Positions 49,042-60,797 of a DNA stretch of 64,000 nt are shown here, piece after piece. Under the pieces are notes generated by a model. It was not told the origin of the DNA and searched no databases. It saw only the letters and a program-made list of their open reading frames with translations. The position numbers and the translations under genes were made by a program. Origin of the DNA: Tritrichomonas musculus (lineage: Eukaryota; Parabasalia; Tritrichomonadida; Tritrichomonadidae). The stretch is from assembly GCA_039105265.1 (NCBI GenBank), contig JAPFFF010000030.1, positions 1,116,001 through 1,180,000 on the forward strand, read 5' to 3'. Positions within the stretch are counted from its first letter, which is position 1, and the number at the start of each line of letters is the position of its first letter.

Positions 49042-49535
49042 TCTTTTTGGTTTTAGAGCAAAATAAAAATAAACATTTTATATTTTTTTTTTACAGAATA
49101 TTTGACTTAATATCATTCAAAATTGAGAAAATTATTTTATCATCCACTTATCTTAACGCGAAGTTGATATTATATGTCAAATATCTTTAACAAAATTAAA
49201 TATTTTTTAATAAAAATTTATTTTTAAATATTAATATATATTAAAATAAATAATAATAATTAATATTTGAATTTAAATAGAATTTTTATTGAGAAATTTT
49301 ATCTTTAATATTTCAAATTTTCTCAATTCATTGAACATTCACTTTATTCAAGCTTTTGAAATTTTTCTGAAATTATTTGGAGGTTATTTGAAATATTCAA
49401 TTCAAAATTTTACGAAAACGGATTATAATGTAATCCGTTTTTTCTTAGGATACCCATCCTTTATTAAGTTTAAATTAAAGTATATCAGATATTAAATTTG
49501 TATTAATCATTATTGACCTTTTTTTTCCTTTATGA
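49042..49535. other. Intergenic region, about 500 bp
   Basis: AT-rich DNA between glmS and the BspA fragment; a short inverted pair AACGGATT / AATCCGTT lies near 49418-49440. No gene is seen. Confidence 0.6.
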
Positions 49536-49967
49536 TTTTTTTATTATAATTTTGCTATCTACATCTTTATCACTGGCAAAACTAATAAATATTTTAAAGA
49601 AAACAAAGAAATAAATTCTTTGAAATTTGACTCCTTGATATCTGAAATAGAAGAATATTCGTTCTTTAGATGCTCATCGCTTTCAAGTGTTTCAATTCCT
49701 TCATCAGTAACATCAATTGGAGAACAAGCTTTCAGTGGATGCACATCACTCTCAAGCGTTTCACTTCCTTCATCTTTAATATCTATTGGAGACAGTGCTT
49801 TCTCTAAATGTTCATTACTTTCAAATGTTTCAATTCCTTCATCGGTAACATCAATTGGAAAATATGTTTTCAGTGGATGTTCTTCACTTTCAAATGCATC
49901 AATTCCTTCATTTTTTAATGCTGAATCCCTTGGAATCTCACCTGATACAAATGTGAAAAGAATCTAG
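49536..49967 (+). pseudogene. Truncated BspA-like leucine-rich-repeat fragment
   Basis: A single open frame with no ATG at its start encodes about 140 residues: a partial repeat (KYFKENKEINSLKFD), about four LRR_5/BspA repeats (CSSLSSVSIPSSVTSIG) and a C-terminal ESLGISPDTNVKRI. It stops after the last repeat as complete family members do, but the N-terminal cap is missing. It is most likely the 3' end of a broken gene. A far-upstream or non-ATG start would be the alternative. Confidence 0.65.
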
Positions 49968-50198
49968 TTTTTTGACATCAATAAATGAAAACAAATATAA
50001 ATAAAAAAATGACCAATTTCCGCATCCCCATTTTGCAATTTTAATAAACATTCTTTTTGAAAAAAAAACTATTAATATATGGTTCATTTTTTAATAGTTT
50101 TTGTTTTATTATTTTGATAATTATAAAAAAGAAATTGAGTATAAATGATGCATAAAAAACATAATATAATATTTATAATAATAACAACAAAAAAACAC

Positions 50199-51671
50199 TT
50201 ATAAACTTTCTTGTTGATCATCAAAAGAGTCTTTTTCTTCATCTTCAATATCAAATTTATAATCAACTTCATCTTGATTCATTGAAAATTTAGGTTCGTG
50301 AATGCAAAAGATACCAAAAACAATTGCACCAATGGTGACGAACATGAAGAACATCAAAGACCAAAACATTCCGATTCCCTTATTCATTGCAGGCCAAACG
50401 AAAATGATGACAAATGCGAAGATCCAATTGGAAGCAACAACGATCATTGTCGCAGTTGAACGGACATCATCATTGAAATACTCAGGAATGATAAACCAAG
50501 GAATTGGTCCCATTCCCAAGCCGAATCCCAACTGGTACAAGAAGATACAAATCAGAGGGAGAACGTTTGACCAATTATTCTTATCGTTCAATGCGAAGAT
50601 GAACAAGAAAACAACGATCATTGAACAAGAAATGATCCAAGTAATCCTTCTTCCTATTTTGTCAATGATCAAAGCGCCAACGAAAACGGCAATGAGCTGA
50701 GCGCAAGATGCGATTCCGCCTTGATAGTTACCATCCATTGACAATCCTGACTTATCCATCAAATCAGCAAGATTGGTAAGAATTGCATTAATGCCACAAA
50801 ACTGTTGCAAAAGCATCATTAAAATTCCAGAGAATAAACCAAACATGTACTTTTTCTGCCACAAAGTTTCTTTCACTCTTTCGTGCTCAACTGGTTTAAT
50901 CTCTTCTTTTAATGTTAATCTTTCCTTTTTTGGCTCTTTATGATGCTTTTCATCGTCATTTCTCCAAAATGCAAATTTGCTCTTATTGTGCTTGCGTTTG
51001 TGATGATGCTTTTTCTTTTCCTTTTCTTCATCTTCTGCTTCTTTCTTCTTTTTCTCTTCTTCTTTGACTTTTTGTCTATCTTCTTCTTCGTTTATGCGCG
51101 AAACAACAGGAGATTCTTCAAGAGTCCAAGCTAAACATCCTTGTAAAGCTGTGATTCCAGCTCCAACGTAATTTAATTCTAAATATGTTAACGAAGGACC
51201 AATAAAATCAAAGAGTACCATACCAATTACAATGCCGATTTGGTTTAAGCTTCCAAAGAAACCACTTCTTCCGACTGGTGAAATTTCAATTAAGTACATT
51301 GGACTGATCGATGAATATGATCCCATAATAACTCCCAGTAAAGCACGAACAACGATACCGACCCAAATATTAAACTTTGTTAAGCAGTTTAATAACCATA
51401 ATGCTGTTCCAATAATTGCTAATATGTATATTACTTTTTTCCTCGAATTATGAAATGCTTTTAAAAAGCCGGTTGTAACAAATGGTCCTGCAATGGCAAA
51501 GAGTGATGAAACAGAATTGTAAAATGACCATTGAATAGCATCACTTGCTAGATGATGATGGGTTCTAATTTCATTTCCAGCTGGTGATGGATAACACATA
51601 ATCGTTCCAAATGTAATAGGTCCAAGTAATATTATCATAGCATATCCTAGTTCTTTGACACAAATATTCAT
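50199..51671 (-). CDS. MFS sugar transporter (hexose type)
   Basis: The protein is 490 aa with 12 predicted transmembrane helices of the sugar-porter family. Family motifs seen: IGRR after helix 8 (DKIGRRITW), QQFCGINAI in helix 7, GPIPWFIIPEYF in helix 10, and LEESPVV (the PESPR-type motif) after helix 6. The cytosolic loop between helices 6 and 7 is enlarged, about 80 residues, rich in Glu, Lys and His (EEEKKKKEAEDEEKEKKKHHHKRKH). This suggests regulation or anchoring, not substrate choice. The C-terminal tail is acidic (DIEDEEKDSFDDQQ). It imports glucose or a related hexose by facilitated diffusion or H+ symport. No Inr-like site is obvious at the start. Confidence 0.93.
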   Translation of the reverse strand: MNICVKELGYAMIILLGPITFGTIMCYPSPAGNEIRTHHHLASDAIQWSFYNSVSSLFAIAGPFVTTGFLKAFHNSRKKVIYILAIIGTALWLLNCLTKFNIWVGIVVRALLGVIMGSYSSISPMYLIEISPVGRSGFFGSLNQIGIVIGMVLFDFIGPSLTYLELNYVGAGITALQGCLAWTLEESPVVSRINEEEDRQKVKEEEKKKKEAEDEEKEKKKHHHKRKHNKSKFAFWRNDDEKHHKEPKKERLTLKEEIKPVEHERVKETLWQKKYMFGLFSGILMMLLQQFCGINAILTNLADLMDKSGLSMDGNYQGGIASCAQLIAVFVGALIIDKIGRRITWIISCSMIVVFLFIFALNDKNNWSNVLPLICIFLYQLGFGLGMGPIPWFIIPEYFNDDVRSTATMIVVASNWIFAFVIIFVWPAMNKGIGMFWSLMFFMFVTIGAIVFGIFCIHEPKFSMNQDEVDYKFDIEDEEKDSFDDQQESL

Positions 51672-54271
51672 TAGTTTTGCTAGAGAAACAAATAAACAAA
51701 TATTGTTTATTTTTTGAATTTATTTATCGCAAAATATTGAATTCTTTTTATAAATTTTTCTTTTCAATTTTTGAATGATATTGTGTGATAATTTTAATTT
51801 TTCAATATGTTTTGAAATTTTTCTTTAATTTTATAAATCCATCAATTTATAATTTCAATAATAATATCTTTTTAAATTATTAAATTATTAGATTTATTTT
51901 ATTAATTATAAGATATTAAAATCTTATTATACAATATTTTGCGAAAATTGTTTTCACAAGCAAAAATATGAATAGACTTAAAACAAATTGTAATTTTATT
52001 ATTATTTTAATGGAGATCTAATATGAATAGACATTTTAGCTTATATATAAAAAAAACATTGCAACTTTCAAAAATTAAAGCTATATTTTGCTTGATTGTT
52101 TGAAGGACTTACTTTTCACGATGCAATTATATCAAAATAATCAAAACATTTATGAATATTTTTTCATTAATCGTAATCATGAATACTTTGATATTCCCTT
52201 ATTGTATTTTACAAAGATATTATTCATATAAAATACCAATATAAAATTGAAAAATATTAAATATATAAGATTTATTTTCCTTGGAAAAATATGATATATT
52301 GGAAGAATCTGTGTTAATGGGCTTGAATTATTTCTATTTTCTGATGTCATTAATCGACTATTATTCTTTTGTTTTGGTGGAAAAGACTATCGTTCATTAA
52401 TTTATGTTTTTGAATGCTTTCAAATTGAGTCTTATATTTGCGATTCGAAGATGGCAATGAATAATATTTATTTTCGGTATCAGAAAAAAATTGAATAATA
52501 ATATTCAAAATCGGACAAATAGGTATCAGAAAAAAAATTGAATAACAATATTCAAAATCGGACAAATAAGTATGGTTTATATTATTATTATCAATAAAAT
52601 AACATTTTTAATTGTGCTAAATATTTTATTTTTCTTAATAAAGTAAAGAAACATTTGAAATGCTTATCAAAATTCTAAAAAATTACAATTGATAATGAAA
52701 TAAAAAATCACTTTTCATAATATTGAAAAGGATGAGTTTTAATAAAAAGTTTTAAATCAATAATTATTATTGAAAAAAAATTTATTGACCATGGCTAATT
52801 GTATTTTTTCTTTCAAATCAAATAAATAATCTTCGAATATACATAAAAATACCTTATTTATTCCAAATATTTTTGAATAAATACTTTAATATCATGCTTG
52901 CTAATTTGTATAAATTATATAAAGTAAAATTAATTTAATTAATATACTCAATATACTCCAAAAATGTTTTAAAAAGATTAAATTCTTTATGATTACTTTG
53001 TTTTTCAAATACAATCTTCACAAAACATATGCATTAAAAAAGAAATATCAATTTAAAATATTTAACATTTTTAGAAAATTTTCCCAACCATTTTTTTTAT
53101 ATTCATGAAATCATTATTTGGCATTTATTTTGTTATTTAATTATATATACAACGCTATTGATAATGACGAACCCAAACTTTTATATTAATTTATTTTATT
53201 TGGATAATTAGATTTAATTCTTATTATTTTCGAAATAAACTTTGATAAATTTATTTAATCATGTAGTGAAAAACCTACTTAATCTCTTTATTTCATCATT
53301 TACTTGAAACATATTTATATAAATCTAGTCAATTTTTTAGCCTTATAATTGACCTAAATATTACAAACAATACATTTCAATTGAATTCTGAATTCCAATA
53401 TAAAATGAAAAGAATTTAAAATTATGAATGAACTAATATAGAAATTAATAATATTTAAAAGAAGACCATAAGTAAAAAATTCAAGGTGCTTTCAAATTAT
53501 TTGATTATTCAAACTTTGATTGATTATAATAATTTAATTCAAATTTATTTTTAATTTCAAAGGTTATAACATATTAGCTATTCAATTAATATTCATTGAA
53601 AACCAGTTTTCAAAGCATTTTATATAGAGATTAAATAAAATTTGTGTAAGCTCTGAGAATTTTCACAAATTTTGAATTATCATAACAAATATAAGAGTTA
53701 AACTTTTTTAGAGGAATCTTCTGAAATATTGAAACTTTTTTAGAGGAATCTATTTATTTTTTTAAAGGAGATATAATTTATTCAAAATTCTAATAACAAA
53801 TAATAATACGCATTTGATAACTTATTAAATTGTTATTATATTATTAAATGAAAATAAATATATATGTAATTATTGAATTTATCAATAATATAGCAAGATA
53901 TAAATATTTGATATCTTTTATTTCAATTCAATTTCAAGAAATAAAATTTGTATTAACACATAGAAATACCCATCCAAATATTAATATTTGTATGAATTGA
54001 AATATTTCATTAATCTTTGTATAAGAATTGAAAATTTGAAAAATATTATTTCAATAGCTATTGAAATAATATTTAATTTTCTTATAAAATATACTTTTAA
54101 ATCTTCTTTCAATAACCAATCCTTCTTTCAAGAAAATGATACTTTTTCATTTATTTTAATAAAGAATTGAAAGAAAAAAATATTACAAAATATTACAAAA
54201 TATTAAAAATTGAATTGAAATACAAATTGTAATTTTTTTGAACGTTATTAAAGCAAAATCTTATAACCGAA
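51672..54271. other. 2.6-kb AT-rich gene-free region
   Basis: Apart from a 46-bp tandem duplication (52476-52568) and a repeated AAACTTTTTTAGAGGAATCT pair (about 53700 and 53736) it contains only AT-rich DNA with short random frames. No gene or RNA is seen. Confidence 0.6.
52476..52568. repeat. 46-bp tandem duplication
   Basis: GGTATCAGAAAAAAATTGAA with the 26 following bases (52476-52521) is repeated immediately at 52522-52568 with one extra A and one T-to-C difference. Confidence 0.9.
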
Positions 54272-57200
54272 ATGAATATGAACAATTTGGAAGCTTCCGC
54301 TGCCTCACAATCAGAAACCTCGAGACATTCAGAGGTCAGAACTTCATCAGGAAGTTTTGCATCAAAAAATTTCGATCCTTTTTTCGATTTCATTACGCAA
54401 TTTATTCATCCACACTTTTTATTTTACTTAGTTTATGTTATCGTTTTGTCTATTCAGATTATTTACGTGTCAATGTGGATTCACGGAACCTCCTTTTGGG
54501 TTCACATTGAAGATGATAAGAAAACGAAATCTTTTTCAGAAATTGCAAAATATATTCATTTTGCCGCTCCCTTTTCGCCAGTATATAAAGAGCCGAAGGA
54601 TTATTTGGTCGATTTTGTTGTTTTTACAGTGGTTGTTGCCCTATTAATTTTCACAATAGTATTTCAATTATTATTTCACAAAACTCAAAGACGATTCTCC
54701 AAAATTACGGTATTTCCAACACGAATTTGCATAGAAATAATTGTACCAATAATGCTTGTCCCTCTTGCTCATATGACCGGACATTCATTTTTTCATATTA
54801 CTTCAAAAGGGACTTCAAAGGAACCTCAAATGTATTGCTTCTTTATTTTTGGTCTACTTGAATATATTATTTGTATTTGCATTTTCTATTACTCGGCATC
54901 AATTATTGGCGTATCAGCTTATTTATCACCATCACCCATCTCTGCTTTTAACTACAAACCTTACGTTCATTTAATCTTATCAACGTCTATTTTCACGATT
55001 TTTGAAACCTGCTTCCTTCGTTTCCCTAATTGGACTACTCATCCATTAATAGTATTTCATATTATTTTTGGCTGTTTAATTGCATACAACTTGTCTTTTC
55101 AACCATTTGTATCAGCTAAATGGAATTGCTACTTTTTAATAATTGATATTTTTGCAGTTTTGCTTGATTTTCTTAAACTTGCTTCAAATTTCTTTGATTT
55201 CTTTGAACTTTTCAAAGACAAAGAAAACGGAAACACGACCATTTTAATCATCAACTTAATTTGTTTCTTTTCCCTTTTAGCTATTTCAATTGTAGTTTCA
55301 GTTGTTTATTCATATAAAAGATACAAAAAAATGATGAAAACATTGATGACATTTCCTAACCATGACAATGAAATGGAAGTTATTGAAAACAACATCAAAA
55401 CCGTCATTTCTGAAGATGAAAAGACAAACCTTTTTATGAAGCTTAAACTAGATCTTTCAGAATCGTATGCACTCTCTGTTCTTTATTTTGTTATTCAAAA
55501 TCATCTTGTTCCTTATCTTGATTTTACATTGATTAAGTTTATTTTGAATTCACACAAATCCATAAATGCAATGATGCAATGCATGAGATCCATTTCATAC
55601 TTCCCATCTAATTCACGGTACTTGAACATGCTATTTAACGTGATTGTCAAAAGAAGAGATGCTAAGTTCACTCATCATTTCTTCATATATCAAATTCAGA
55701 AGATTAAAATGCTTCGTCAATCATCAAGTTCAATCATTGCATGCCAAAAACTGACTGAATTAAATGAAAGAACAAAAGAAATCGAAGAAGATATCATCCG
55801 TTTCTGGCTTGTTAATCCTAATGCTGAAACAAAAGGTCGTAGTAAACTAGTGAATGATCATGGTGTTGATGTTACTTATTTGTATCAATTATATGATAGA
55901 ATAGGAAAGACAAGATCTTTATGGAATGAGGCTTTGATTGATTTTCCAAATTCAATTCAATATCGTGATGAATTCTGCCATTTTGCAATTGAATGTCAAA
56001 CCCATTTTTCAGATGCAATCAAGAACAAACATAGAAGTGATATGATTGAATCAGGAAAGAATTATAATGTCGATATGGTCTTCAGATTATTTATAAAAAC
56101 TTTTCCTATGTATTTGACAAAAGGAATTGTTGATACGAAAGGAAACATGATCCGTGCTTCTACTAAGAAACAAGGAGGAAATAGTTCCCTATCATCGGCA
56201 AATAGTAGTAAGAATTCAATCTCATCTGCTTCATCTACAAGCATGATTGATGGCCAGATAGAAGAAGAAATCGGTAAATCATTGATTTCTCAATCACGTG
56301 TTAGATTAGCCTTGCAGCATTCAACACAACATAAGAAAGCAAATCGTCTTCCTCCATTGATTTTTGTTTCCATTTTCTTGTTTGTTCTCGGATTGGCATT
56401 TGCACTCTTTATCTTCGTCTATTTCAAAGATTATTTTGACTCACGATCAAGATCAATGCTTCGTATTGAAACTGTAAATAAGATCCAATTGTTCACTTAT
56501 GCATCAGCTTTGTTTACTTTTTATAAATGGGGAAATATAACCGATGTAATTCATATTGATGAATTTGTTCGTGATTTAGTTGCTAAAGATAAAATCCATG
56601 AATCTCCGTTTTTAAGATCAGAAGACTCTTATGATAACAATATCGTATATTTCAATGTTCAGGCACGTGAAATATTTAGCGATTTTTTAATTGATATCTC
56701 TAAATTATCTGGAGAAGGCGTGAATGTTTTCAAATATGGACAACCTTTATTTGAAGAAACAACTGAATTAATGTATTGTAATGATTCAAGCATTATTCCA
56801 CCATTTTTAACAAACCTAAAAACTGCACTTTTGTTTGTCTTTGTTTCAGAATCACAAATTGCAAATCTTAATGAAACAAACATAGCTGACATGCTTACGA
56901 ATAACATTGACTATTGTCACATAATTCAGAACTTGATGAGAATATATGCACCATTCCAAAAAATTAGAGAATTATTGATTGAAATGAATGAAAATGATTC
57001 TGCAAGAGACACAAAAGAAATATCAAGAATTAAATTAGCTTTATCTGTTGCTTATGCAATAATAACCGTTCTTTTGTCATGTGCATTTTTCTTCTTTTAC
57101 ATTCGCGAAATCATGTTTTTCGTTCAATTATTGTTAAATTTGCCAAGAGATGCCAAAATGAATGCAATGAAGCCAATTAGACATAATTCATCGAATCATG

Positions 57201-59302
57201 ATACTAAAACAAATGAAAATGAGAATGAAGATAATTTATCAATGAATGTTCATCAGAATGAACCTGATAAAAAAGGAAAATATTCAATTCCCCTTGTATT
57301 TTGTATTATTATCTTTTTATGCTTCATGACAAACATCATTCTAACCTTTTTCCAACTAGAAAACGTTGAAATGTACAGTGAAAAGTTCCATTATTTAAGT
57401 AATTGGGTTTTGAATGGTCGATTCCGTAAAGTTTTGATTATTCGAATAACAGATTGGATCATGCATTTAATTCTGGCTGATAATCCACTAGTTAAAGGTT
57501 CATATTATATAAATAAGACTCTATTTCCTGATTTATTATCAAGGAATTTTGCCGAATTAAATGATTGCACAAATATGATGCTTCAAGGACATGATGGAAT
57601 TCCAAGCTCAAATCATCAAGATGACAAAATTGATTCCTTAACGTATCAAGAACAATGTGAAGCAGATCCGTATGATTCATCATATCATGAAATGTATCAA
57701 TGTGGATCTTTAAGAAACATCCTCATTTTCTTCACAAATAGCATTAATGAAATGAAAGTCAACATTGAACAATATAATAATAGAGTTGATTATACTGAAG
57801 ATGAAGTACCGGCACAACTTCTTCATTTAGTGACTAATCATGCATTGCCTAGACTTAATGCAATTGATGAACGTTGGGATGCTGTGTCAGTCAAGTATGG
57901 AAAGGACTTTAAACAGCTTCATACTATATTTTTATGCTGTTCGTTAATCATTGTTTTTATTGCATTTGCATTAATGATAAGATTAACGATGATATTGACT
58001 TCTGCTTATAAAGGGTGTCTGCTGTTGCTCCGTCGTGTGCCACCAATAGCAATCATTAATGACAATGAGTTAGTTTCATATTTACTTGATCGAACAGAAG
58101 AGAAAAGTCAAAGCAATTCTTCAACTGATCAAGGAATCATTAAAAACTCACAGGATGCAATTCTTTGTCTCTCGTCTTCAGGTATCATTGAAATGGTTAA
58201 TCCATCAGTCAATCATTTATTCGGTTTCACTCCCGAGCAACTTCTTGGGCAGCCAGTTACAACAAGTTTGTTTGATGAGAAAAATGGATCCAATGTAAAC
58301 AACAAAATCTTCCTAATGTTGAATAAACAGATTGCACTCTCTTATGAAGACCATGTTACATGCATTACAGACGATGAAACAGAAGTACCATGTCATATAA
58401 TGATCTTTGGCATGACGTCAGACAACGACATTGACAATGAATCTGAAGAAGATTCTGATTCTGAATCAGAAGATGAAAAAAAGAAGAAGAAAAGAGAAAG
58501 AAAAGGTGACATTGAAAGTTTTGTTGTTATTCTTCGTGATGAAACAGAAATGATTAAACATCAAAAGATTGCAGAAGATGCCAAGAAACAAAGTGAAACA
58601 TTACTTTATCAAATCCTTCCACGAAGTATTGTTATTCGTTTAAACCAAGGAGAAAAAGACATTTCATTCACTGTTCCTAGTGCAACCATCATGTTCATTG
58701 ATATCGCTAAGTTTTCAGATTATGCATCAACATTAACACCACAAGAAATCATGGGAAACTTGTCAGCAATCATGGGTGGTTATGATGATGCAATTACAAA
58801 GTATGACATGCTTCTTAAGATCAAATTAATCGGTGATGTATACATGTGTGCTGGTGGTCTTTTTAATCCTGATGACCCACCTGCTTCGCATGCTGAACAA
58901 ATGGTTCGTTTTGGTTTGGATGCTCTTCAAAATATTGAAGATATGAATACTAAATTAAGTGCTTTATTGTCCGTTAGAATCGGTATCAATACTGGCGGTC
59001 CTCTCATTGCTGGTGTTCTTGGAACCGATAAGCCAACTTTCGACATTATTGGCGATCCTATCAATATAGCTTCTCGTTTACAAAGTACCGATTATCCAGG
59101 GAGAATTCAAATCTCTGAAGAAACATATGACCTCGTTAAAGAATTAGATTTCCAAATAGAACCAAGAGGAGAAGTCTTTTTGAAAGGAAAAGGAAACAAG
59201 CCAGCATATATAGTATCTCCAGCAAGCGGGGTAGGTTTCTCATTAAGCCAGATTGGAGAAGATTTCAGCAATTCATTCCTTAAAGTTGGAAACAGCTCGT
59301 AA
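54272..59302 (+). CDS. Multi-membrane adenylyl cyclase with PAS domain
   Basis: The protein is 1676 aa, a member of the large trichomonad class III cyclase family. A Ser-rich N-terminus is followed by about nine transmembrane helices (55-370), a long cytosolic helical region (370-695), then four more helices (about 695, 925, 1010 and 1225) with extracellular sensor-like loops between them. A PAS domain (about 1290-1390, DAILCLSSSGIIEMVNPSV) and an acidic/Lys linker precede the catalytic domain (1445-1640). Metal aspartates are D1477 (FIDIAKF) and D1522 (IGDVYM). The base-specificity pair is K1518 (KLIGD) and D1591 (FDIIG), which predicts ATP, not GTP. R1602 in NIASRLQ is the transition-state residue. 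It converts ATP to cAMP as a homodimer. It has a single catalytic domain. Confidence 0.93.
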   Translation: MNMNNLEASAASQSETSRHSEVRTSSGSFASKNFDPFFDFITQFIHPHFLFYLVYVIVLSIQIIYVSMWIHGTSFWVHIEDDKKTKSFSEIAKYIHFAAPFSPVYKEPKDYLVDFVVFTVVVALLIFTIVFQLLFHKTQRRFSKITVFPTRICIEIIVPIMLVPLAHMTGHSFFHITSKGTSKEPQMYCFFIFGLLEYIICICIFYYSASIIGVSAYLSPSPISAFNYKPYVHLILSTSIFTIFETCFLRFPNWTTHPLIVFHIIFGCLIAYNLSFQPFVSAKWNCYFLIIDIFAVLLDFLKLASNFFDFFELFKDKENGNTTILIINLICFFSLLAISIVVSVVYSYKRYKKMMKTLMTFPNHDNEMEVIENNIKTVISEDEKTNLFMKLKLDLSESYALSVLYFVIQNHLVPYLDFTLIKFILNSHKSINAMMQCMRSISYFPSNSRYLNMLFNVIVKRRDAKFTHHFFIYQIQKIKMLRQSSSSIIACQKLTELNERTKEIEEDIIRFWLVNPNAETKGRSKLVNDHGVDVTYLYQLYDRIGKTRSLWNEALIDFPNSIQYRDEFCHFAIECQTHFSDAIKNKHRSDMIESGKNYNVDMVFRLFIKTFPMYLTKGIVDTKGNMIRASTKKQGGNSSLSSANSSKNSISSASSTSMIDGQIEEEIGKSLISQSRVRLALQHSTQHKKANRLPPLIFVSIFLFVLGLAFALFIFVYFKDYFDSRSRSMLRIETVNKIQLFTYASALFTFYKWGNITDVIHIDEFVRDLVAKDKIHESPFLRSEDSYDNNIVYFNVQAREIFSDFLIDISKLSGEGVNVFKYGQPLFEETTELMYCNDSSIIPPFLTNLKTALLFVFVSESQIANLNETNIADMLTNNIDYCHIIQNLMRIYAPFQKIRELLIEMNENDSARDTKEISRIKLALSVAYAIITVLLSCAFFFFYIREIMFFVQLLLNLPRDAKMNAMKPIRHNSSNHDTKTNENENEDNLSMNVHQNEPDKKGKYSIPLVFCIIIFLCFMTNIILTFFQLENVEMYSEKFHYLSNWVLNGRFRKVLIIRITDWIMHLILADNPLVKGSYYINKTLFPDLLSRNFAELNDCTNMMLQGHDGIPSSNHQDDKIDSLTYQEQCEADPYDSSYHEMYQCGSLRNILIFFTNSINEMKVNIEQYNNRVDYTEDEVPAQLLHLVTNHALPRLNAIDERWDAVSVKYGKDFKQLHTIFLCCSLIIVFIAFALMIRLTMILTSAYKGCLLLLRRVPPIAIINDNELVSYLLDRTEEKSQSNSSTDQGIIKNSQDAILCLSSSGIIEMVNPSVNHLFGFTPEQLLGQPVTTSLFDEKNGSNVNNKIFLMLNKQIALSYEDHVTCITDDETEVPCHIMIFGMTSDNDIDNESEEDSDSESEDEKKKKKRERKGDIESFVVILRDETEMIKHQKIAEDAKKQSETLLYQILPRSIVIRLNQGEKDISFTVPSATIMFIDIAKFSDYASTLTPQEIMGNLSAIMGGYDDAITKYDMLLKIKLIGDVYMCAGGLFNPDDPPASHAEQMVRFGLDALQNIEDMNTKLSALLSVRIGINTGGPLIAGVLGTDKPTFDIIGDPINIASRLQSTDYPGRIQISEETYDLVKELDFQIEPRGEVFLKGKGNKPAYIVSPASGVGFSLSQIGEDFSNSFLKVGNSS

Positions 59303-59581
59303 TTATTTATTTTGTTAATGATATACAAAAAAATTAAAATTCAATTATTTTATTATTATTAATAAAAATTCGATAAACTTAAGGGACTACTATCAAATTG
59401 TGTTTAAAAAATTCTATGAGTTATCACAAAATGAATTGGCTTAAAAAAAATTTATTTCTTGAGTATTTTTGCTATGTTTTGGTATATATTTATTATATAT
59501 CATTTATTTCTATTCTTATTTTAATCCTATTCCTTTTTTTCGATAAAAAATAAAAAGTTGAGAGGATGTAAAAATTTGGGG

Positions 59582-60608
59582 AATCGAATTTTTCTACACC
59601 ACTTTTTGAAAACTTTTTAACTTTTTGAATAAACGTGATAAAACGCAAAAGTTTCAAAAAAACGTATTTTAAATAATTCAGCTATTTTTATACAAATATG
59701 CTATTTATATGAATTACAAATTTGTTATTATATAAATGTGATATTTTTAATATTATATTTAAGATAAAAATCTACTTTTTAAAATTTTTTTGTAAGATAA
59801 TGGTATTTTTAAAATGATCGTTATGCTCTCAATTTTATTTTCTTTATTCGCCTTCGATACTTAATCATTTTATGGTGCTTTAATTTATTCATAGGAGATA
59901 AAACAAATATGTGAAAATCTGACCAATTGACACATAAGATCTTGGATGATTATTTTCTATGAATTTCATAACTTTTTGAATGCTTTCATTGAATTGCATA
60001 AATTTTTTTAAACATTTTGAAATTAACATTTATTGATTATAAATTAAATAAAATAATTATTCATATATTACTTATTAGTTAAAACTCTTTATTTTTGTTT
60101 TTCATTAATTTTTATTTGAGAAAAATGTAGATAATGTCTAAAAATACAATGTTTAGCAATTATCTTTGGAACATATGCTAAAAATTTTAATTTTTTTACT
60201 GTATTAATTTTTATATATGATGTGTAATAACATATATAACTCGCTAACATTTTTGAAGAAAATAGTTTGGTTTTATTACGTTTTTTTGAATATCTTTTTA
60301 TACATTTTTTATTCAATTTTTACTAAATAATGAATAAATATTTAGTTTAAATAGCTTCCCGATTCATCCAGCAATTCAAGGAGCCTGATTCGGCTTCGCG
60401 CAGCCCCGTGGTGATCACTGGTGAGTAAATTCCTGAAAAATTATGTAAAAATAAAAAAAAATTATATCAAAAAAAGCAAATAGTTGTAATTTTAAGAGAA
60501 AATTTAAATTTACGATTTTTTTGGTTAATTTTCTTAACAGAGTAAGATAAATTTCACCTTAAGATGGATAGAAAAACCATTCAAAAAGTGGCGTAGAAAA
60601 AAACGATT
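59582..60608. mobile_element. Candidate 1.03-kb inverted-repeat element
   Basis: AATCGAATTTTTCTACACC and the ten following bases (59582-59610) match the reverse complement of 60580-60608 at 26 of 29 positions. The interior lacks an open frame longer than about 75 codons. It holds one GC-rich island that differs sharply from its surroundings. It would be an older non-autonomous DNA transposon, as the arms have diverged. Target-site duplications were not found. Confidence 0.5.
60355..60430. ncRNA. GC-rich island, possible structured RNA
   Basis: About 75 bases of roughly 55% GC lie in very AT-rich DNA. It contains a hairpin AGCC-TGATTC-GGCT and the palindrome GTGATCAC. No RNA family was recognised, and it could instead be the internal part of the surrounding element. 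Confidence 0.2.
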
Positions 60609-60762
60609 GTCCTAAAAAATTTTTAAAATGATCGGAATGGTGAAATTTTAAAGTTTTAAACTTTTTCTGAAATAATAACCATTGAATTTAAAATTTCAAT
60701 ATTTTCTATGAGTTTTTTCAATATTGAAATGTTTACAAAAAAATATGATAGTTGTCTCTTTT

Positions 60763-60766
<4 letters not shown>

Positions 60767-60797
<31 letters not shown>
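60767..60797 (+). repeat. Poly-T tract
   Basis: A run of about 31 T. Confidence 0.9.
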
